Source of the DNA: Gammaproteobacteria bacterium
GTDB lineage: Bacteria > Pseudomonadota > Gammaproteobacteria > JAPPPA01
Length of the DNA stretch: 11,505 bases
Assembly: GCA_028817755.1 (NCBI GenBank)
Contig: JAPPPA010000226.1
Span: 1,005-12,509, forward strand
Direction of reading: 5' to 3'
The notes under the pieces: generated by a model
The model's input: only the letters and a program-made list of their open reading frames with translations
What the model was told of the DNA's origin: nothing
Database searches by the model: none
Translations under genes and position numbers: made by a program
In this document: positions 1 to 5,138 of the stretch, piece by piece
Layout: every line of letters begins with the position of its first letter
Numbering within the stretch: position 1 is the first letter of the stretch

Positions 1-1277
1 TCAAAGCACTGGCCAATAACGCCGAAACGCAAAAGCAGCTGATTACCACCGGCATGCTGATTGAGAAAGAAGGCCAAAGCGGCGGTAGCCGTAATGCCTA
101 TGACCGCTTTCGCGATCGCATTATGTTTCCGATTCGCGATACCCGCGGGCGTGTCATCGCCTTCGGCGGCCGTGTGATGGGTGATGAAAAACCCAAATAC
201 CTAAACTCGCCGGAAACTCCTTTATTCCATAAAGGCAAAGAGCTGTACGGGTTATACGAAGCCCGTCAGGCGCTCAGAGAAATTCCACGCCTATTGGTAG
301 TAGAAGGCTATATGGACGTGATTGCCCTAGCGCAACACGGCATTCCATACGCCGTCGCCACACTCGGCACTGCGCTCACAGATGAGCACGTTACCCCGCT
401 CTTTCGCGCCACATCCGAAGTGGTTTTCTGTTTTGACGGCGACGCTGCCGGACGCCGCGCCGCAGCCAAAGCCATGGACGTATGCCTAGGCGCCATGAAA
501 GACGGGCGTCAGGTGAAGTTTCTATTTCTACCGGACGGCGAAGACCCCGACACGTTGGTTCGCCAAAAAGGCCAAGAAGAATTTGAAGCCGCTGTTAATC
601 AAGCGACACCGCTTTCCAGCTTCCTTATTCAAACGCTAAGCGATGGCATTCAACTCAATAGCATTGACGGTCGCGCCCGTTTAGTTGAACTAGCTCGACC
701 TTGGCTAGCCAAAATACCCGTGGGCGTTTTCCGTAATCTGCTTGCAGAGGAGCTCGCCACGCGCGCGCAAGTGAAGCCCATTGAGTTGCTACGTAATAAC
801 CCCGCGCTTAGCGATGTGCCTCAACGTCCGGCCAAACCCGTTCAATCAGGCAGCCGCCTAACCTTGACTCAACGTGCCTTGGCGACATTGCTACACAACC
901 CTGCAGCAGCCAGTAACACACCTGTACCAGAAAGCATCGCCCTGAGCGATGATGCTGGACTGCAAGTATTAGCCGAGCTACATACCCGCGCGGCTATGAA
1001 TAAACCGAACACTGCTCAATTGCTAGAAAGCATGCGTAGCAATGAGGCTTACTACCGCCGACTCAACCAACTCGTAACGCAAACGCAAAACCTACATGCG
1101 TCGGCTGAAGAATATGCCGAAACCCTGCAGCGTATTGATCAGCAAATTCAGGAAAACACGCTCAGAGCCACAGCAGCCAAGGTAAAGGCAGCTAGCCCGA
1201 GCCAGCTGAGTGAAGAAGACAAAGCCGAGCTAAGAAAAAAACTCGCCGAACAAGCCGCTTTGCGCGACAAAAAGTAG
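1..1277 (+). CDS. dnaG: DNA primase DnaG, 5'-truncated by window edge
   Basis: DnaG synthesises the RNA primers for lagging-strand replication and works with the DnaB helicase. The frame is already open at the left edge (first full codon at position 3), so the ATG at 54 is internal. About 160 N-terminal residues, including the zinc-binding domain, appear to lie outside, judging from the position of the TOPRIM glutamate in E. coli DnaG. The visible 424 residues start in the RNA-polymerase core ('PIRDTRGRVIAFGGRV'). The TOPRIM metal-binding motifs follow: 'VVEGYMDV' (glutamate near visible residue 101), 'CFDGDAAGRR' (aspartates near 145 and 147) and 'DGEDPD'. The rest is a variable linker and a charged, helical C-terminal part matching the DnaB-binding region. 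Stop codon is TAG at 1275-1277. It precedes rpoD, as in the conserved rpsU-dnaG-rpoD operon. Identification is secure. Confidence 0.97.
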   Translation, partial: KALANNAETQKQLITTGMLIEKEGQSGGSRNAYDRFRDRIMFPIRDTRGRVIAFGGRVMGDEKPKYLNSPETPLFHKGKELYGLYEARQALREIPRLLVVEGYMDVIALAQHGIPYAVATLGTALTDEHVTPLFRATSEVVFCFDGDAAGRRAAAKAMDVCLGAMKDGRQVKFLFLPDGEDPDTLVRQKGQEEFEAAVNQATPLSSFLIQTLSDGIQLNSIDGRARLVELARPWLAKIPVGVFRNLLAEELATRAQVKPIELLRNNPALSDVPQRPAKPVQSGSRLTLTQRALATLLHNPAAASNTPVPESIALSDDAGLQVLAELHTRAAMNKPNTAQLLESMRSNEAYYRRLNQLVTQTQNLHASAEEYAETLQRIDQQIQENTLRATAAKVKAASPSQLSEEDKAELRKKLAEQAALRDKK

Positions 1278-1301
1278 TCAAACCCGACCAATCCGTCGCT
1301 T

Positions 1302-1323
1302 TTTTGCAAATTTATTTGCAAAA
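1302..1323 (+). other. 9-bp inverted repeat after dnaG
   Basis: TTTTGCAAA (1302-1310) and TTTGCAAAA (1315-1323) form a perfect 9-bp stem around the loop TTTA. It is AT-rich and lacks a T-run on its 3' side, so it is a poor intrinsic terminator. It may be a weak attenuator, an mRNA 3'-end stabiliser or a processing site between dnaG and rpoD. Function is inferred only from position. Confidence 0.4.
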
Positions 1324-1398
1324 CCACTAATCAGCCACTATATAAATTCTATCTAAATCAACGAATTACGATCGCGCCACCGCAACCAAACCAACCAG

Positions 1399-1407
1399 TG
1401 GTATAAT
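1399..1407 (+). promoter_or_regulatory. Extended -10 promoter for rpoD
   Basis: TGGTATAAT is a perfect TATAAT hexamer (1402-1407) with the upstream TG of an extended -10 element. No good -35 is seen 16-18 bp upstream, which fits an extended -10 promoter. Transcription should start near 1413, leaving a leader of about 130 nt before the rpoD ATG at 1542. rpoD thus probably has its own promoter in addition to read-through from dnaG. Confidence 0.6.
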
Positions 1408-1541
1408 CCGCCGCTTTTCGCGCGCAGCTCCATCGCAATAATTTGCAGCTGTTTGAGCCGTGCGCTGGTTGAGTTTTGCGCCGTAGTTGGCTACAGAAAG
1501 ATACTCAGCATTATTATAAACATCAACGTTTTCAGATACTT

Positions 1542-3344
1542 ATGAGCGACGATCAGCGTTCCAAGCTTTCCCAGCTTATTGCCCGCGGCAAAGAGCAAGG
1601 CTACCTAACTTATGCAGAAATCAACGATTATCTGCCAGACGATATTGTTGATCCGGAACAGATCGACGACATCGTTGGTATGTTTTCTGATTTAGGTATC
1701 GACGTACACGAAGAAGCGCCAGACGAATCTGATCTGACCTTCAACCGTAGCGAGTCTGAAGACGACGCCACCGCCACTGAAGAAGCCGTTGCCGCACTTG
1801 CTGCCGCCACCGATGGCGAGCAAGGCCGCACCACTGACCCAGTACGTATGTATATGCGCGAAATGGGCTCAGTAGAACTACTGACGCGTGAAGGCGAAAT
1901 TGCTATCGCCAAACGTATTGAAGAAGGCTTGTACGAAGCACTTTCGATCGTTGGCGCCTACCCTCGCGCAGCACAAATCCTGCTTGAAAACTGGGATGCC
2001 AACCGCGAAGACGAAGGCAAGCTTGAAGACGTAGTGCTTGATCTGGTTGATCCAGACAATCGTGACGACGAAGAGATTCCAGAAAACGGCCAAATCGCTG
2101 CGGAACAAGAAGCCGCTGCCGAAGACATTCCGCTAGATCCAAACGACGTAGCCGAGCAAATGAAAGTGCTGAAAAAAGCACATGCCAAATCGCTACGCGC
2201 CTTGGAAGCTCACGGCCACGACAGCAAGCAATACATTAAAGCTACGCAAGAAATGCAGCACGCATTCCTGCACTTCAAATTACCGCCTCTCATTATCGAA
2301 GAGCTAGGCAACGAGCTTCGCTTCACCATGGAAAGCATTCGCGAACAAGAAAAATTGTTCCGCGACATCTGTGTATACGAAAGCGGCATGCCTCAAAAAG
2401 ACTTTGTTACCACCTTCCCTGGTAATGAAACTGATCCTGAGTGGATTGAGAAAATCATTCGCGCCAAGCGTAAGCACTCTTCGAAGATTAACCTTCGTAA
2501 AGACGAGCTGCTCCGCATTCAACGTCGCCTTGTCGACCTTGAAGCCGAAGCTGGCCTTCCAATTGATGAGATTCGTAACACTCACAAACGCATGTCTGTT
2601 GGCGAAGCCAAAGCTCGCCGCGCCAAGCGTGAAATGGTGGAAGCGAACCTACGTCTCGTAATTTCGATTGCGAAGAAATACACCAACCGTGGCCTGCAAT
2701 TCTTGGATCTGATTCAAGAAGGCAACATCGGTCTAATGAAAGCCGTAGATAAATTTGAATACCGTCGTGGTTACAAATTCTCTACCTATGCGACTTGGTG
2801 GATTCGTCAGGCGATCACCCGCTCTATTGCTGACCAAGCCCGCACCATCCGTATTCCGGTACACATGATTGAGACCATCAACAAACTCAATCGTATTAGC
2901 CGTCAGATGCTGCAAGAGATGGGCCGCGAAGCGACGCCAGAAGAGCTGGCTGAGCGCATGGAAATGCCAGAAGACAAAGTACGTAAAGTACTTAAGATCG
3001 CGAAAGAGCCGATCTCAATGGAAACCCCAATCGGCGATGACGAAGATTCGCACTTGGGTGATTTCATCGAAGACCAAAACGCCGAGGCGCCACTCGAAAA
3101 CACCGTTCAAAGCGGCCTACGCGAGTCTATGCACGGCATGTTGGGCTCTCTTACGCCGCGTGAAGCCAAAGTACTGCGTATGCGCTTTGGTATCGACATG
3201 AACACCGACCACACTCTCGAAGAAGTCGGCAAACAGTTTGACGTGACTCGCGAGCGTATCCGTCAGATCGAAGCCAAAGCCCTTCGCAAACTGCGCCACC
3301 CAAGCCGCAGCGAAGCGCTTAAAACATTCCTTGACGGGCAGTAA
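1542..3344 (+). CDS. rpoD: RNA polymerase primary sigma factor RpoD (sigma-70)
   Basis: This is the housekeeping sigma factor that directs RNA polymerase to -10/-35 promoters. It is 600 aa, the usual gammaproteobacterial size. Region 1.1 is at the N terminus ('LIARGKEQGYLTYAEINDYLP'), region 1.2 near residue 99 ('DPVRMYMREMG'), then a long acidic non-conserved insert. Region 2 starts near 388 ('DLIQEGNIGLMKAV', 'YATWWIRQAITR') and recognises the -10. Region 3 follows 'IRIPVHM', and region 4.2 is near 567 ('VTRERIRQIEAKALRKL') for the -35. I chose ATG 1542 because the protein then begins MSDDQRSKLSQLIARG, like known RpoD N termini. An in-frame TTG at 1476 would add 22 residues unlike the family. 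No clear Shine-Dalgarno sequence precedes the ATG, which is unusual for so highly expressed a gene. Confidence 0.98.
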   Translation: MSDDQRSKLSQLIARGKEQGYLTYAEINDYLPDDIVDPEQIDDIVGMFSDLGIDVHEEAPDESDLTFNRSESEDDATATEEAVAALAAATDGEQGRTTDPVRMYMREMGSVELLTREGEIAIAKRIEEGLYEALSIVGAYPRAAQILLENWDANREDEGKLEDVVLDLVDPDNRDDEEIPENGQIAAEQEAAAEDIPLDPNDVAEQMKVLKKAHAKSLRALEAHGHDSKQYIKATQEMQHAFLHFKLPPLIIEELGNELRFTMESIREQEKLFRDICVYESGMPQKDFVTTFPGNETDPEWIEKIIRAKRKHSSKINLRKDELLRIQRRLVDLEAEAGLPIDEIRNTHKRMSVGEAKARRAKREMVEANLRLVISIAKKYTNRGLQFLDLIQEGNIGLMKAVDKFEYRRGYKFSTYATWWIRQAITRSIADQARTIRIPVHMIETINKLNRISRQMLQEMGREATPEELAERMEMPEDKVRKVLKIAKEPISMETPIGDDEDSHLGDFIEDQNAEAPLENTVQSGLRESMHGMLGSLTPREAKVLRMRFGIDMNTDHTLEEVGKQFDVTRERIRQIEAKALRKLRHPSRSEALKTFLDGQ

Positions 3345-3376
3345 GCCAAAAAAGGCTGCTGTTAGCGCAAGACGTT

Positions 3377-3398
3377 CACTAAATGTGTTGATTTAGTG
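3377..3398 (+). other. 8-bp inverted repeat downstream of rpoD
   Basis: CACTAAAT (3377-3384) and ATTTAGTG (3391-3398) pair around a 6-nt loop between the rpoD stop codon and its terminator. There is no T-run, so it is not a terminator by itself. It could protect the mRNA 3' end or be a protein-binding site. Only the symmetry is observed. Confidence 0.35.
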
Positions 3399-3412
3399 GA
3401 CCACCACCGATC

Positions 3413-3446
3413 AAAACCCCGTAGAGCTCTAGCCTTACGGGGTTTT
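3413..3446 (+). terminator. Rho-independent terminator of rpoD
   Basis: AAAACCCCGTA (3413-3423) and TACGGGGTTTT (3436-3446) form a perfect 11-bp stem with a 12-nt loop, followed by a T-rich stretch (TTTTCCTTTTTC). Being A-rich at one foot and T-rich at the other, it could also work in reverse. It ends the dnaG-rpoD transcription unit 68 bp after the rpoD stop. Confidence 0.85.
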
Positions 3447-3464
3447 CCTTTTTCTAGAAAATAT

Positions 3465-3829
3465 TTTGGTGGCGGTTTCGGCCTTTGTAGCAGTGTTGGG
3501 TTTGCGGGTAGCCCCTAGTGCGGGCCGAGCCTATTTTGAAGCATCAAAATAGGCGAAAAATGCTTTACCCACCGTGCGGCCGCTACGCGGTCCCTTGCGG
3601 TGCTCGCAAAATCAAGCGCCCGCGGAACTCGCTTCGCTCAAACAGGCCGCAGGCTCAATCTTGATTTTACTCCGCTCCTCAGCCACACAGAGGGCGAATA
3701 CTGCTCTTGAATTCTCCGCTCGCCCGGCGCGTGGCACCGGGTCGCAGTGTTCTTCAACGCCTTTAGTGACCGGCTTGCTGTTAGGCGGCCTTTTCTATAC
3801 GCAAATGCAGTTATACATTCGCCACCAAA
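3465..3829. repeat. Hairpin-rich intergenic repeat element with 10-bp terminal inverted repeats
   Basis: This roughly 365-bp stretch contains no credible gene. TTTGGTGGCG (3465-3474) and CGCCACCAAA (3820-3829) are perfect inverted repeats at its ends. Inside are a perfect 11-bp hairpin with loop AGCA (3529-3539/3544-3554) and a compound stem-loop: AAAATCAAG (3608-3616) with CTTGATTTT (3660-3668), enclosing GCC/GGC and GCGG/CCGC pairs. CCCGG/CCGGG (3723-3727/3737-3741) forms another. The minus-strand text 'CCTGTTTGAGCGAAGCGAGTT' resembles, from memory, a dispersed GC-rich repeat in many gammaproteobacterial intergenic regions that yields spurious small ORFs. No flanking target duplication is seen, so whether it is a MITE-like element or a degenerate repeat is open. 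A 92-codon plus-strand frame at 3574-3852 is judged spurious. Confidence 0.5.
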
Positions 3830-3892
3830 CAAGGCATCCCGCCAACTCATAAGCAACGCCATAACTCAAACCCCATAAAACCCTAATACTTT

Positions 3893-3898
3893 GATAAT
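3893..3898 (+). promoter_or_regulatory. Candidate -10 of the tRNA-Ile promoter
   Basis: GATAAT lies 15 bp upstream of the tRNA 5' end and is followed by a GC-rich discriminator (GCCCGCCCC), the pattern expected of stringently controlled stable-RNA promoters. No convincing -35 is found 16-18 bp upstream, so this is a tentative call based on position and discriminator composition. Confidence 0.4.
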
Positions 3899-3912
3899 AT
3901 GCCCGCCCCTTT

Positions 3913-4235
3913 GGGCCTATAGCTCAGTTGGTTAGAGCAGGGGACTCATCAAAATGGTGCGCTTGCGGTGAAAACCGCAAGATGAACGGGATGAATTCAG
4001 GGAACCCGTAGCGATTCGTCGCCGGCAACCCTGAGCCAAGCCAGTGGTACACCGCTGGAAGGTGCAGAGACTACCTGAGGGCTGTCACTGAGTGACAAGC
4101 GCCCTTAATAACAGGCTAGAGCGTCCCGCGCCCTACCATTCTTAGAATGCGGGCGATGAGATAGTCCACGCGGCTAGAAATAGTTCGACAACGTGAATCC
4201 CTTGGTCCCTGGTTCGAGTCCAGGTGGGCCCACCA
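3913..4235 (+). tRNA. tRNA-Ile(CAU), interrupted by a group I intron
   Basis: Joining 3913-3949 to 4196-4235 gives a complete 77-nt tRNA with encoded CCA. The acceptor stem GGGCCTA pairs with TGGGCCC (one T-G pair). The D arm, the anticodon stem GGGGA/TCCCT, the T arm CCTGG-TTCGAGT-CCAGG and discriminator A73 are all regular. The anticodon is CAT (3947-3949) in the loop CTCATAA. The body 'AGAGCAGG.GACTCAT' plus 'AATC.CTTGGTC' matches E. coli ileX rather than elongator tRNA-Met, and ileX also sits beside rpoD. This tRNA reads AUA after TilS converts C34 to lysidine. Without the intron removed the anticodon loop is broken, so decoding of AUA depends on splicing unless another copy exists elsewhere in the genome. 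Confidence 0.93.
3950..4195 (+). ncRNA. Self-splicing group I intron in the anticodon loop of tRNA-Ile(CAU)
   Basis: This 246-nt intron has no ORF and lies between T36 and A37. P1: exon CAT pairs with intron GTG (3957-3959), with a T-G wobble at the splice site. P2: CTTGCGGT/ACCGCAAG (3962-3969/3974-3981), GAAA loop. P3: CGGGATG/CGTCCCG (3987-3993/4122-4128). P4: TCAGGG/CCCTGA (3997-4002/4029-4034). P5: 4006-4025, TTCG loop. P6: 4041-4058. P7: GACTA/TAGTC (4069-4073/4162-4166) with bulged A4068 and a G-C guanosine site. P8: 4129-4155. P9: 4172-4185, GAAA loop. The terminal G is 4195. The CAU/GUG splice site and two GAAA loops match the Azoarcus tRNA-Ile intron (subgroup IC3). A 48-nt insert between P7 and P3' (4074-4121) forms an additional stem. 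Confidence 0.93.
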
Positions 4236-4241
4236 AATAAA

Positions 4242-4280
4242 AATCCCGGTAACGCCAAAGCGTTACCGGGATTTTTTACT
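4242..4280 (+). terminator. Strong, probably bidirectional intrinsic terminator
   Basis: AATCCCGGTAACGC (4242-4255) and GCGTTACCGGGATT (4260-4273) form a perfect 14-bp stem with a CAAA loop. A T-run follows on the plus strand (TTTTTTACTTTTT), ending the tRNA transcript. On the minus strand the same hairpin is followed by TTTTTATTT, so it can also end the GST operon, whose last stop is at 4305. Confidence 0.9.
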
Positions 4281-4304
4281 TTTTCTGCTCATCATATGAG
4301 CTTG

Positions 4305-5138
4305 CTACTTTACATATCTATCCACACTGCTACCGAAGATTCGTTGTGCAGCGTATGTAAAGCGAGCAAACACCCTAAAGTACCATGGTTCCCACGCAAC
4401 CAGAGCCGCCTGATAAGAAGGTCGTTTTTGAGCCTGTGCAAACCACCTCATAAGATGACGGAAGTTGTTCATTGGCAGCCTCCCCAAAGAGAAGCGGTGA
4501 ATATTCACCATCCAAGGGATATCTGCAGCGGAAAATTCTTTCCCTCCAATCCACTCATTTTCAGCCAAAGCCCTATCTAATTCTCGAAGTGCGCCCATAA
4601 TCTTGGTTACTGCACTTTGAACCTCTTCGCGAGGCAAGCCAGACGAAGAAGAAAACCGTCGATGGAAATCCACCAAATACGGATTGTCTCGCTCTAATTT
4701 CTCATACGCCTCTAACTGATTCTTAGATTTTCGAGCCTTTGGCTTAAAAATAAACTCGAAACTAAACACCTTTAACGCAGACTGCACCTCATCACTTAAC
4801 GCCACCCACTTCTCTACCAAGCTCAAAGCATTACGAGACTTAGGGAACAGAGGTTGCCCGGGAAACACCAGATCTAAATATTGAATGATGTCTGCTGACT
4901 CAATATGAACAACCCCATCATGGATCAATACAGGAACTTGCGCCTTCGGGTTTATCAAATGGAAGTCTCCGGTCACATGTTGATCTTTGGACAAATCTAT
5001 ATGGTGGCTTTCCCACCAGTCGATCCCTTTCTCAGCCAAGGCAAGCCTCACTCTCTGGGAACAACTAGACAAGTTGGCATGAAACAGATGCAAGCCTTGA
5101 TAGTTCTGGATACTGGGGTGTGGCGCATTAATGATCAT
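4305..5138 (-). CDS. Glutathione S-transferase family protein, zeta/PcpC-like
   Basis: This 277-aa protein has an N-terminal thioredoxin-fold GST domain and an all-helical C-terminal domain. The active-site motif 'NLSSCSQRVRLALAEKGI' (S24-S25-C26-S27) resembles the zeta-class SSCxxRVRIAL signature and the SICS motif of tetrachlorohydroquinone dehalogenase PcpC, whose Ser11 and Cys13 would align with S24 and C26. The cis-proline is P69 ('AQVPVL') and the glutathione-binding pair E80-S81 ('ESADIIQYLD'). The C-terminal 'WIGGKEFSAADIPWMV' also looks PcpC-like. Start ATG 5138 has a good Shine-Dalgarno sequence (GGAGGAG) inside the end of the upstream gene, which it overlaps by 11 bp, so translation is probably coupled. 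It could catalyse dehalogenation, ether cleavage, isomerisation or simple conjugation; the substrate cannot be read from sequence. No signal peptide, so it should be cytosolic. Confidence 0.88.
   Translation of the reverse strand: MIINAPHPSIQNYQGLHLFHANLSSCSQRVRLALAEKGIDWWESHHIDLSKDQHVTGDFHLINPKAQVPVLIHDGVVHIESADIIQYLDLVFPGQPLFPKSRNALSLVEKWVALSDEVQSALKVFSFEFIFKPKARKSKNQLEAYEKLERDNPYLVDFHRRFSSSSGLPREEVQSAVTKIMGALRELDRALAENEWIGGKEFSAADIPWMVNIHRFSLGRLPMNNFRHLMRWFAQAQKRPSYQAALVAWEPWYFRVFARFTYAAQRIFGSSVDRYVK

Noticed and set aside
1476..1541. TTG start adding 22 residues to RpoD
   Set aside because: The extra residues are unlike any RpoD N terminus, and the ATG at 1542 gives the family-standard beginning.
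3775..3790. Integron attC site suggested by GTTAGGC
   Set aside because: GTTAGGC fits the R' core, but no matching RYYYAAC partner was found upstream at attC spacing and no integrase or cassette array is visible.
3574..3852. 92-codon plus-strand reading frame as a protein gene
   Set aside because: It lies entirely within the hairpin-rich repeat element, has no ribosome-binding site, low-complexity R/S/A/L content and no recognisable domain. It resembles spurious translations of dispersed repeats.
3638..3862. 74-codon minus-strand reading frame in the same element
   Set aside because: Antisense to another spurious frame in the repeat, with no start signals and no domain.
3950..4195. Tiny insertion sequence or tRNA pseudogene
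   Set aside because: The inserted stretch has no terminal repeats or target duplication and contains a full set of group I core helices, with exact restoration of the tRNA on removal.
3913..4235. Elongator tRNA-Met instead of tRNA-Ile(CAU)
   Set aside because: Anticodon CAT alone is ambiguous, but the anticodon-stem and variable-loop sequence matches ileX-type tRNA-Ile better, and the location after rpoD agrees.
4224..4580. 118-codon plus-strand frame running from the tRNA across the terminator
   Set aside because: It begins inside the tRNA, crosses a strong terminator and is antisense to the well-supported GST gene.
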